A stretch of 64,000 nucleotides of DNA from Blasia pusilla (Eukaryota; Marchantiophyta; Marchantiopsida; Blasiales), in assembly GCA_050084515.1 (NCBI GenBank), contig CM114275.1:18848001-18912000 (forward strand), in the 5' to 3' direction. The notes beneath the pieces were generated by a model. That model ran no database searches and was not told the origin of the DNA. It saw only the letters and a program-made list of their open reading frames with translations. The position numbers and the translations under genes were made by a program. How positions within the stretch are numbered: position 1 is the stretch's first letter; every line of letters starts with the position of its first letter. Below are positions 44,823-54,774 of the stretch, in pieces.

Positions 44823-46703
44823 ACATGAGAAAGATGTCAGGGGGCTGGGAAATTCGTTATTTGTAGGTAGGCAAGCGAGTTGCCTTGGTCGACAGCCCCT
44901 GGAGACGCGTGTGTTGCGGGTGTTGGTCATTTTTTGTTTGGAAGGTTGTGCGCGGAAGCGCTGTCCATTTTGCTCAGATTTTGTTGGTGCGGGTTGATGG
45001 GGCACAGTAGTTGAGTGTGGCGCTATGTGTGACAACGAATGGTCACCAGAGTGTCATCGATGGATGAAAGTGAGGGTTGGAAAACGGGAAGAGGGAAGAC
45101 TAGGGCAAGAACATGGTAGCCGCCAGGAGAGCTAAGTCGCAGCCGCTAGTCTTGAGTTAGGTTTAGGTTATATGTCTGCGGTCAGTAGTACAATCACAAA
45201 TCGAAGCGGGTGCATAAGGAGGAAGGAAGCGACGAGGTAGGAATCCACGGGCCTGGAAGGGGGAGGCCTCCGCATAGGGAGGCGTGCGTGTAGAGGGAGA
45301 GCGAGCCGCATAGGGGCGCAGGCCAAGGCCTTCCCCCCCCCTTTCCCGCGCATTTAAGTCTGGGCATGGGCAGGACCCATTATGGCTCCAAGATAGAGGG
45401 AGCCGCAGCTGTAGAGCGGGCTGGTAGAAGTCAGAAGGGAGAGAGAAGGGACTGCGGTGGACCGGGGTGTTAGGACCGTAGAGCAGTAGGGGAGGAAGGA
45501 ATTCATTCGCCCCGCAAGAGGAAGAGGAGCAGAGAAGGGCGGGAGCGTGCGGGCAGCAGGGAGTGTCCATAGTCGTCGGAAGGTAGGACGATCGAGTAGA
45601 GAGAGGCGCGCCCGTGCAAAGTGGAGGGCCACGTACGGCCGAAGGAAGACGGGAAGGAGCGGCATAGGAAAGAGGGCCAAGGGCGCCACAATACGAGAGT
45701 TTGGAAAGCGTTGGATGGGAGGCAGAAAGAGAGAGCGGGCCACATAGGCCTCTGTATAGGGAGGCGTCTCCGCACTAAGACGTGGCGGACCTACGATGTG
45801 GGCATGGCGTTTAGGTGCCATTGGAGGAACGGATGGAGTTCAGAGCTGGGCATAGTTAGGTTTACATGGCCGAGCTGGCGAGCGACTGGAGACAGGGCAT
45901 GTCATTAAGGCGCGGTTGGGTGTAATAGGATGCTAGTAGGAGACTGCCATGGAGATAGGGCCGGATAGGGAGCCTATGCGCCTAAGGAGAACGGAGCCGC
46001 GCCCATAAGGACGCATGTTCAAAGCCAAGTCGAATGGGAAAGCGGGGTTACGGGTGCCGCGTCACGCTAGGAGGAAAGTGAATTCCAAAGGCGACGGGGT
46101 TGGGGGTTCCGAGGAACGTGGTTGAATTGGATGGAGTAAATTCGGTTACGTGGTAGGGACGACATGGTTTTAGAGGCTAATCTGGTAGAGTTTGACGAGA
46201 TGATACGACAAGTCAGTATTGACGGAGCACACGATTGGCGGGAGTATTCAGATGGTTGTGTTTCGGACGTTATCATGTCACATTGAGGAGTGCGTGTTGA
46301 CGGTGACGTAGGTTGGAGGGCGTGATCAGGTTACCCATTCAAGTCCCTTTTCCCGCACTTGTCGTGTGTGATTGAGAGTGCTGGGTATCGGGTAGTAGCA
46401 GGTGCTAGGTGGGTGCAGTGATGGTGACGAGTGTAGATTCTATTCATGTGTAGCATGTTGGTGGATATACGGCGGTTGCTGAGTAGCGGTTACATGTATG
46501 ACCCGAGAGAGTGTCGCTAGGTTAGGTGAGTCAGTTGGGAGGCTCATGGTGAGCCCGAGTGTTGAGTGTGCGTGAGGCCGGGTATGTCATCACGGGATTG
46601 ATGTTAGCATAGGTGAGCTAGTGAGGAGTGTGGGAGACTCTCGGTGAGTCTGAGTGCTTGAGCGGGTGAGACAGGGTTTGTCATCACGGCGTTCTTCCAG
46701 GGT
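44823..46703 (+). other. Untranslated leader of element C
   Basis: About 1.9 kb, GC-rich, with only antisense frames that I regard as chance. TGGTGCGGGTTGATGG at 44985 resembles the leader block of element A and could be a primer-binding site, but it lies about 160 bp from the end of A1 rather than next to it. Confidence 0.6.
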
Positions 46704-48127
46704 TTGGAAGAACGGGGTAGTGCGAGTAGTAGTAGTGGTGTGACACGGAGTGGAGTGAGATACCAAGGGGTTACAAGTGAGAAGCTACCTCGACATCCAT
46801 CCGTGGCTGGATCGTCATCACTAGACACTGGGTCTGGTGACGAAATCGCAGACAGAGATAGTAGTACTTGGCAGGAGATGGATGACATGGGCCATCGGGG
46901 CATGCATCGTTTCTCGGGTGGAGTGGGCACCATCGACTTAGATGATTTTATCCAGGAGTTTGACACGTGGTGCGACTTCCAGGAGATACGGACCCCGACA
47001 CGGTTCAACCCTTTCATGGCATGGAAGGGGTTGTTCCAGCACTTGGAGGGTCCTTCGATGGATGACTACATGGAGTTTCTATCACTATATTCAGTAGAGA
47101 TCGATGCCTGGAGGATGTATTGGGCTCAAGGGTATGTGTCCGCTAGTGGTTGCGTGGCATATGATGGGATTGTGAGAGGAGAGTGACCCACACCATCAGC
47201 CCGGAGACTAGATGGAGAGGAGGGCAGTGAGACAGGCGATGTGGCAGAGACCTCTGGTGGTAGAGGGCCACCCAGCTTCAGCCCCACAGTGGAGTTCTTC
47301 CGACAGTTGGGGAAGAGCTACTTGGGCGTACGCACCAAAAAGCTGAAGAGTCTACAAGATTTTCAGCGACGATCGGGTGAGAGTCTGAGAGAGGCATTCA
47401 CACGCATGAGGAGGCTGATTATTGCTACCTATGGAGTGATTGAGGCGCAGTCAGTCCAGTATTGGTACGGGGTTCTGGACCGAGAACTACGAAGGAGAGT
47501 CCGAGATGTGATGCTGATTCACACAACGAAGCCCACATTGAAGGTGGTCTTTGAGTTGTCTGAGCGTATTGAGCTCAACATGAGTGAGGAGCAAGTAGTG
47601 ACCGCTGGATTTTCTCGAGAGTCGACGGGTCCACAAGCGACGGTGACCCCACAGGTGCCACAGCGAGCACCAGTACCACGGGAGCGGGCTTGTGTGCCCA
47701 AAGAACAGGGCGGGTACCGTGAGCCTATGAAGCAACGACCTGTACCTACATATGTTGCCCATCAGGGACCGATGTGGTCTTGTTGGGCGTGTGGAGGGCC
47801 CATAGGCAGAGAGATTGCCCACAACATGGGAGAGGACAACCAGCGCCTCCGATTGCTCAGGAGCCACAGAGGATGGCCCCACCACAGCACCAGTGTGACT
47901 ATTGCCACAGATATGGTCACACTAGGGATAGATGTTTTGACCTTCGCCGAGGGGCACGTCCAGAGGTAGGCCGAGGGCTTGGGGCGGTCGTCTTGGAGGA
48001 GGTCGGGGAGTCCTTCCTAGACGTGGTGGTAGAGGACCACCACAAGCCAGAGGAGATGGAGCAGGAGCACCAGAGCCGGCACTTCTCTCACACATCAATC
48101 AGTTGGAGCAGAGGATTGCTGCCATGA
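46704..48127 (+). pseudogene. Gag with capsid and two zinc knuckles (element C)
   Basis: First frame 46704-47186: GTIDLDDFIQEFDTWCDF, then FNPFMAWKGLF. After a stop, frame 47241-47969 carries the capsid core: SFSPTVEFFRQLGKSYLG, LQDFQRRSGESLREAFTRM, then RIELNMSEEQVV. A frameshift falls inside the first zinc knuckle. In the shifted frame it is CWACGGAHRQRDC-like, and the second, CDYCHRYGHTRDRC, is intact (C-X2-C-X4-H-X4-C). Gag would assemble the particle and package RNA. The downstream frame 48103-48381 is low-complexity linker. Confidence 0.85.
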
Positions 48128-48830
48128 CGATGATGCAACTTAGGGAAGGCATGGAGCTGCGAGCAGCTAGTGTGACTCCATCTTCTACCTCTTATCCTGA
48201 CCCGGGTGAGGATCTCGCCAGTATGGGATTTATGTGTAGTGTAGCCCAGGTTGAGGCAGCTGCAGTGGTGACTCGGGATGCTGCGAGAGGCACCGAGCCA
48301 CCGAGAGGTGGAGTTGAGATTGACCCACCGGAGGGGACCTATGGACGGCAGGCCAGGGTTCCACAGCCATTCACATTATGAGAGGCACTTCACACACCAT
48401 CGATGGTGCCTCGACGACCAGCGGTGCCTACAGCTCAGGTACCTACGTCGACGTCACGAGGAGTTGGAGTGACAACTCCTATGCCGGCTCGAGTGGAGTC
48501 AGTGTCGACCATAGTGTTGGAGGTGGCCACCAGAGTGAGTTAGACTCCACTATTTTCCGCCATAGAGTTGGGGACGTTGGGAGTTGGACGAGCTGAGGTG
48601 TTCCGGTTGGCCGCCACATTGTGTGAGCGTGGAGAGATGACTGCTTCTTGTTCAAAGGTAGTTGAGGAGGTGGTGGACTTGCCCTCAGAGCCGGTGCTCG
48701 GGACGTTCCCCACAGAGTCATGGCATGCGGCGGTGGCGAAGTTGGTAGATATGCCAGCTCAACCGGCCATAGAGCAAGCAGTGGTGACACCTAGAGTAGT
48801 GTTACTGGATAACCACGCTGGAGTTTTTGC

Positions 48831-49295
48831 TTGGTTAGTCTGACGGGAACAGTATACCACCCGCAGCGCGTCCTACTTGATTCGGGAGCGCAACCCTTGA
48901 TGTTAGGGAAGGCGGCATGTTTAGCGTTGGGGTTACGGAAGGCCGACATTGAGCCTTGTCCCTTCCAGATACAGACCTTGATTGGGGGCATGTCACCCAC
49001 GCAGTATATGACTCGACAGGAGATTGTTTTCTGAGTCTAGCAAGAGCATGCGACAGATAGTGCTATGGTGCGCACACGTGCAATTACGACACCCGATGTG
49101 TTGGTGGGGAGTATAGTGTTATATCCCCTAGGATTCATCCTAAACTTATGGGAGGAGACCGTTGCTTATTGGCCAGGATGGCGGTCAGGTGACTGTCGGA
49201 TGAGTCAATTACCCGTGCAGTTTGCGAGACGAGGTGGTCGATCACGAGGCGAGTCTGTGACCATGTTGGCGGCTTTCACAGGTAGTGTTAGCTAG
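48831..49295 (+). pseudogene. Aspartic protease (element C)
   Basis: RVLLDSGAQPLMLGKAACLA holds the retropepsin active-site DSGA (Asp codon 48879-48881), intact here and mutated in element A. The C-terminal block DVLVGSIVLYPLGFILNLWE follows at about 49098 after a stop. It would process Gag-Pol. Confidence 0.85.
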
Positions 49296-49476
49296 CCAGG
49301 AGAGTTGTTGGAGGAGAACCCACACGCGGAAGATGTCCTAGTAGCGGATAGTCCCATAGAGAGACAAGCCATGGCGGGTGTCTCTTCCCATGTTGGCGAG
49401 ACCTCTTCACCATTGTGGGGTACGACTCGAGAGCTATAGAGGAGTGTCGACGACCTTGTGAGGCAGGCATGGAGTC

Positions 49477-50520
49477 ATGTTTTTATTCGAGCAGCGAGAG
49501 TCACGTGGCGATCGGGCTCTTGGAGTGGAGACGTTGACCCCACTGGATACCAGACCCGTTGTGTGGCAGTGCCCAGAGGAGGGTGTTAGGGTGTTAGATC
49601 TCTTCGGAGGGATTAGCACCGGATTGGCTGCAATATTGCAGGCGAGCATACGGGGGCATCAGTACCTTCATGTGGAGAGAGATGAGACCGCGCGGCGAGT
49701 ATCATTACGTCACGTGGCGAGATTGGTCCAGAGGTATCCTGAGTTGTTGCCGGTATCTGCGATGACGGGATATCAAAGATACACTACCCGCCGACATCTC
49801 TTTGGTGGGGGCGTAGGATCTGGATAGAGTTGGCACCATTCATTTGGTGATTGCTGGATGGCCATGTCAACCTCATTCATCAGCTGGCCGAGGATTTGGA
49901 TTGCAGGATCCGAGGTCAGGGATGTTTTGGGAGATGCAACGAGTAGTACGACACTTGTAGGAGAGTCAGACATATTCTCCAACGTACATCTTGGAGAACG
50001 TGCGGTTGTTGGGAGACACTCGTGCACGTGTGATGACGAGTGTGTATCAGGTGAGGTTTTGGTTGGGACCTGCTGTGTTATTAGATGCGGCGAGAGTTGG
50101 ATCACGTGCCCATCGTCCACGACTGTGGTGGACAAACCTGATACCATCAGAGGTACTGATTCAAGCCAGGCATGATTTTGGGCACCACATCTCACAGTGG
50201 ATGCTATTTTGGGCTCAGGGCGTCGATCTCAGGTGGTGACACGGGATGATAGACCACCGTTGGCCATGGCCAATAGGGTGGGAGAGTTGAGGCAACCTTA
50301 CCTAGGTTGGTGATCTTCCCAGCATCCCATACCTTTCGTCAGGGAGGGCCAGGCATGATTTGGGATGAGGTGACCGGATCATTGGAGGAGCCTACAACAG
50401 ATGAGCGCGAGCGCGCCATGGGGTTTGCTACCGGTACTACGGCGGTGCCAGGGATGATTGAGGCATCCGGAGACAAATGTTGGGGCAGGCGATGGACCTC
50501 AACTGTCTTACATGGATAGT
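49477..50520 (+). pseudogene. Cytosine-C5 DNA methyltransferase domain inside pol (element C)
   Basis: Motif I VRVLDLFGGISTGL (49585-49626). Then YLHVERDE, the acidic SAM-ribose-binding strand. Motif IV IAGWPCQPHSSAGRGFG with catalytic Cys codon 49865-49867, followed by LQDPRSGMFWEM. Stop at 49958. Motif VI YILENVRLLGD (49985-50017). Motif VIII GSRAHRPRLWWTNL (about 50099-50140). A frameshift, then DERERAMGFATGTTAVPG (50400-50453) and, in another frame, motif X RQMLGQAMDLNCLTWI (50471-50518). The target-recognition region between VIII and IX is short. Canonical C5-methyltransferase order, about 310 codons, the minimal catalytic domain without regulatory parts. The domain sits between protease and RT as in element A, so capture predates the split of the two subfamilies. 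Confidence 0.93.
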
Positions 50521-50916
50521 CAGCCTAGGTATGGCTGAGCAGAGACGGATGCGAGTGTCATCCATGCCGTCACATCCACGAGTTGGACCATTGCCTACAG
50601 GGTCTGTACAGGCATTGGCTGGGGGCGAGATGAGGAGAGATAGGCACCCATGGACTTCTTGGGACGTCGTTCGAGCAGAGAGTGCAAAGGCGGCTAGAGA
50701 AGCACATGTTCATTTTTTGAATGTGGAGCATGGTGTAGGAGGTCAGAGTGGAGTGGCTGTTGCGGAGGTTGCTAGGATTGCTACATAGCAACCAAAGCCG
50801 GAGGGTGCGTCCTCTCCGAGCGAGGTCACGATGGATACTTGGGAGCCTGTGATAGGTCTCAAGTTGATAGGAGGAGAGTGACAGCGAGTTCATAGGTTTC
50901 TGAGAGGGCATGTCAG

Positions 50917-51720
50917 TTGTTTTGCCTTCAGTATGAGAGACTTGGGTACGCTGAAGGGTCCCGGATACGTATTGAGTTGGCTAGTGATACGCCGATCTTT
51001 CGTCGACCCTACAGGTATTCTGATATGGAGCGAGCCTTGATTCAGAGAAGGAGTCGGGACTTGTTGGAGGCAGGACTTGTGGAGTTATCACATGGAGAGT
51101 ATACATCTACCGCAGTCATGCCGGTGAAGAAGGATATGTATGGCAATTGGACGGATAGGCGGATGTGTGGAGATTACCGTCCTATCAACCGAAAGACGAG
51201 GTCAGATCGGTACGCCATGCCTACTCCTAAGGAGATCTTTGATGGGGTAGGGCATGCAAAGATCTTCAGTACTTTAGATCTCCGTGTTGGCTATCATCAG
51301 CTTCCTATCAGGTTGGAGGACAGGGAGAAGACAACATTCTGGGGGATAGATCGGTTTGGGAGAGATTGCTTGTATCAGTGGCGGTTCCCACCATTTGGGT
51401 TGAAGAACGCGCCTGCAGAGTTTGAGAGAGTGATGGATAGGATTCTGGCTGGCTTGGATTTTGTACGATGTTACATAGGTGATATTCTTATCTTCTGTTC
51501 CACGGTTGAGGAGCATGAGCGACACTTGGAGGAGGTGTTTCGGCGATTGTAGTTACATGGACTAAAGTTACATCCAGGCAAGTGCAGATTCTTTCAGGAG
51601 CAGATTGAGTACTTGGGACACACCATATACCCGAATGGGTTAGGCGTTCAGCAGACAAAGATAGAGGCTATTGCGCAGATTCCACGCCCTACAGATGTGA
51701 GTTGATTCCGAGCATTTCTT
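50917..51720 (+). pseudogene. Ty3-type reverse transcriptase (element C), catalytic Asp lost
   Basis: Intact frame 50917-51552: GSRIRIELASDTPIFRRPYR, VMPVKKD, RMCGDYRPINRKT, FSTLDLRVGYHQLPI, WRFPPFGLKNAPAEFERVM and then CYIGDILIF. The usual YIDDI has Gly for the first Asp, which removes a metal-binding residue; element A keeps YIDDI. The frame ends at a TAG where element A has CAG-type codons. The thumb continues to about 51720 with HTIYPNGLGVQQTKIEAI and further stops. Confidence 0.92.
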
Positions 51721-52320
51721 GGACTGGCAAACTTCTATTGACGGTATGTTAAGGGTTTTAGTGTGATCGCAAAGTCTTTGACCTTGTCGACGAGACTTGA
51801 TCAGGTTTGGTTATGGGGAGATGATCAAGAGCGAGCATTTCAGGAGCTCAAGGACAGGTTGACGTCCTCACCCATTTTACAGAGACAGGTTAGGGGTCGC
51901 CCATTCCAGTTACATACGGATTGGAGCATGTTGGGTCTAGGAGCAGTGCTTACTCAGAGGGATGACGAGGAGAGGGAGGTCGTTGTGGCTTACGCGAGCT
52001 GATTGAACAACATTGCAGAGGCGAAGTACAGCTCCTACGAGGGAGAGTGCTTGGCTGCAATGTGGGCCGTGGCACATTTTAGGTGCTATTTATTCAGCAA
52101 CCCTTTCACGCTTATCATTGATCATCAGCCGTTGAGGTGGTTGATGGAGTCCGACAAGCTTACGGGAAAGCTTGCCAGGTGGGCTCTATTACTAGAGGAG
52201 TATGAGTTTGAGGTGGTTCATAGGCCAGGTCGGCTGAACCAGGATGCGGATGGGTTGAGTCGTAACCCATGTCCGAGTCAGAGAGACAACACAGGAGCTC
52301 GATGGCACGGAGAGAGTGAT
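51721..52320 (+). pseudogene. RNase H domain (element C)
   Basis: HTDWSMLGLGAVLTQ, then a TGA at 52000, YEGECLAAMWAVAHF, LIIDHQPLRWLMESD and NQDADGLSRNPCPSQ. The acidic residues D, E, D, D expected for RNase H are all present. The TGA replaces the Arg codon that element A has in YASRSNN. Confidence 0.88.
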
Positions 52321-53760
52321 GAGGAGATGGTGCCCGGTTGGCATGCATCTGCCTATCTTTGTTGGTTGACTTTGGCAGGTCAGCCACAGGTGATGACTCC
52401 AGTGGTGGGGTTGGATGATGAGTCTTTCGATCCGGAGGTTAGTGAGGAGGCGACAGGTGGTCGTGATATCCGTGACGACGTGGAGGTTGTGGAGTTCTTG
52501 CGCACTAGCGTCATAGCGAGTACAGTGAGTGCTAGGGAGCGGGATCGGATCCTACAGAGAGCTAGGAGGTTCATGTGGGAGGGGACTCACATTTTTTGGG
52601 TATGGGGAGATGGTAGGATACGAGTGGTACCTCATCCTTCCCAGCGAGCACGTGTAGTGCGACATGCCCATGAGGAGTTGGGATATTTTGGAGTAAAGCG
52701 TACTTACAGCTTACTCCAAGTTCAGTATTGGTGGCGCGGCAGGCATACTGGGGTACAACAGTTTGTGGCCAAATGTATGGTATGTGATAGAGTGCAAGCA
52801 TCCTTCAATGCTCCCACTCCTCAGTTACATCCTTTGCCGATTATGGGTTTAGGTTATCGGTGGAGTTTAGACTTTGCGGGACCTTTGCCATTGATGGGGC
52901 GTCATCATAGGTACGTGTTGGTCATGGTGGAGCATGTCTCCAAGTGGATAGAGTTGGTGGCACTACCAAACAAGGCGAGCGAGGGAACAGCTTATGCATT
53001 TCTAGATCGTGTGCTTAGTCATTTTGGTGTACCGGCAGAGGTATTGACTGACCAGGGTACCGAGTTCAGGGGAGAGTTTCAGGTCTTGTGTGATTAGGCG
53101 CTGCACCACGTCCAGAGATCATCCTGAGGCGGATGGGTTGGCGGAGAGAATGGTACAGACGATGAAGAGAGGATTCCGCAAGTATGGCTTGCAGCGGGGA
53201 TAGTTGAGGGAGTGGGACCTACAGTTGCCATGGTTAGCTATGGGTTATCGCTTTAGTCAGCAGGCATCCTTGGCGTCATTTTCACCATACTTTTTGCGCT
53301 TTGGGAGAGAGCTATATTTACCTGCAGCGATCCGACGTGACATGGCGTAGGTGTTAGATCTTGATGATCCAGATGTTTGAGTACAAGCATGTTCTCAGAG
53401 GGCACAAGTTTTTCGTAGAGTTATGCCTATGGCCTTTGAGAACTTAGCTATTGCCCAGCATAGAGATACATTGAGGTACGCGACCATTCGTGGAGGAGGT
53501 TATCGTCCACGGATTAGGAGGTTTCATCCTGGAGATTACGTGTATTTACAACAGGCGGTACCCACGATGCTAGATGTCAATGGAGGGCGCACGATCCTAC
53601 GTGTGTGCGAGGTATTACCGACCGGAGTCCTCATGTTGGAGGGACGGGATGGTATGGTTTGGAAGGATCATGTGCGCAATTGTGCGCCATGTCATCTTCC
53701 GAACGTAGATGGGACGGTGGATCCGAGCTTGGCAGTGGTACCTGCAGGCTTGAGGTGTAT
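52321..53760 (+). pseudogene. DDE integrase (element C)
   Basis: The zinc domain HAHEELGYFGVKRTY...CMVCDRV has the second His replaced by Tyr (element A has GHFG). The core has WSLDFAGPLPL, LTDQGTEFRGEF and, after a TAG at 53095, DHPEADGLAERM (Glu near 53124). The GPY/F-like tail YVYLQQAVPTMLD ... MVWKDHVRNCAPCHLP ends at 53700. Stops interrupt the part 53095-53400. Confidence 0.9.
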
Positions 53761-53900
53761 GTTGTGCGGATCTGCGAGGGGTGCAACCACCATGTTGGTA
53801 TGTGATGGTTGTTCTCAAGGGTGGCATATGTCATGTCTGACCCCCCCCTCTTGATGTGGTTCCCACGGGATGATGGATGTGTCCGAGATGTGTATAGGGT
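53745..53900 (+). pseudogene. PHD finger fused to the integrase C-terminus (element C), broken
   Basis: CMLCGSARGATTMLVCDGC, then SQGWHMSCLTPP, gives the first six zinc ligands. A run of eight Cs (about 53843-53850) has slipped the frame. In the shifted frame the end reads VPTG, stop, WMCPRCV, stop, against VPQGRWMCPRCT in element A. The TGA corresponds to a CGA Arg codon in element A. Confidence 0.85.
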
Positions 53901-53959
53901 AGTAGATCATGTCAAAGAGATGTGATATTTTCTATCTGGAGTTGGGGGGATCCAATTGC

Positions 53960-53974
53960 TAGCTAGGGGGGCGG
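53960..53974 (+). promoter_or_regulatory. Candidate polypurine tract of element C
   Basis: AGCTAGGGGGGCGG directly before B1, closely similar to the tract of element A. Confidence 0.55.
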
Positions 53975-54113
53975 TTGTGTGATCTCCATGTATATGTATG
54001 AGTTGATTTTTGTACATGTGTGGATCGACCCGTGTGTGGGGAAGATCGGTGTTTTGTGGTGTAGATGTGACCAACGATGTATGTTGTGTAGCGATATGTA
54101 TGCGCACAACAAC
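53974..54113 (+). repeat. B1 repeat of element C
   Basis: Begins TTGTGTGATCTCCATGTATA and ends GCGCACAACAAC before TGTCACATC. B2 at 54593 begins with the same bases (GTTGTGTGATCTCC) and both contain GTGTGGATCGACCCGTGTGT. Confidence 0.92.
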
Positions 54114-54592
54114 TGTCACATCTGAGTAGCCGATAGGCCGAGATCTATCGTGGATAAGGCGTAGGATCCAACGGACTATCTTGAGTGTAACTTTGTCCCA
54201 CGGTGTCGGATGAGGTTGAGGATAGGTCCATTGTGTCAGGAACGTTGTTTGTGACAACTTTCATATTGAGGTCTTTCACAGTCGGGTGACTTGTTGACCA
54301 GGTCATCCGCCCCTGGTAACCTGTACGCGCAGGTTACCAAGGGGAAGGGTATTTTTAGGGGAAGAGCCTTTTGGCTCTTCCCAACCCTATATAAGAGAGG
54401 AAGATGGCTTTCTTAAGCCATCTTTCTCATGTTGGGCCGTTGGAGCACCTCCCTTGTATGTGTGAGATAGGACTAGGGTGCTAGCGTCTGGCTTCCTTTA
54501 TAGCATAGGGTGGACGAGGCTCAATATGCCGATGTAGATTGAGGAGTGGAGTTTTAGGCCGGGTATGCCGTTTTTACTATTCTTTATTTTTT
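54114..54592 (+). repeat. A2 repeat of element C
   Basis: TGTCACATCTGAGTAGCC...TCTTTATTTTTT. Near copy of A1 including the TATA box and both hairpins. Confidence 0.92.
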
Positions 54593-54774
54593 GTTGTGTG
54601 ATCTCCATGTATATATATGAGTTGATTTTTGTACATGTGTGGATCGACCCGTGTGTGGGGAAGATCGGTGTTGTATGGTGTAAATGTGACCAGCGATGTA
54701 TGTGCACGACAATTGTGTTAGTTGCTAATTTTTGTGTGCAATATATGTTGTATAGCTATGTGCATAGACATGAC
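54593..54774 (+). repeat. B2 repeat of element C
   Basis: Copy of B1 with an extra stretch of about 60 bp; the final part ATATGTTGTATAGCTATGTG...CATGACA mirrors the B1 end. TGTCA at the start of A2 and TGACA at the end of B2 form an inverted repeat. Confidence 0.85.

Larger units (their letters stand above)
44347..54774 (+). mobile_element. Retroelement C: methyltransferase- and PHD-bearing gypsy-type element with split direct repeats
   Basis: The most complete copy, about 10.4 kb: A1 (44347-44822), leader, gag (46704-48120), protease (48831-49295), methyltransferase (49585-50520), RT (50917-51720), RNase H (51721-52300), integrase (52301-53760), PHD (53745-53900), B1 (53974-54113), A2 (54114-54592), B2 (54593-about 54774). 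It belongs to a different subfamily from A/B: its terminal repeats share little sequence with theirs beyond the TGTCA start, the TTTATTTT-type end, and the ATGTATGTTGTGTAG stretch of the B repeats. Many stops and shifts make it non-functional, and it has lost the RT catalytic Asp (YIGDI). Confidence 0.92.

Noticed and set aside
44823-44840. Canonical initiator-Met primer-binding site after A1
   Set aside because: No TGGTATCAGAGC-like sequence follows A1 in elements A or C.
45163-45908. Several frames of 90-155 codons in the element C leader
   Set aside because: They overlap each other on both strands in GC-rich DNA, lack any family motif, and the corresponding leader of element A has none.
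49477-50520. Methyltransferase as a host DRM, CMT or MET1 gene
   Set aside because: Motif order is not permuted, no chromo or BAH domain is present, and the domain lies in the pol region of two separate elements.
44347-54774. A tyrosine recombinase, expected for split-direct-repeat retroelements
   Set aside because: I looked for a C-terminal R-H-R-Y recombinase in A, B and C and found none; all have HHCC-DDE integrase motifs instead.
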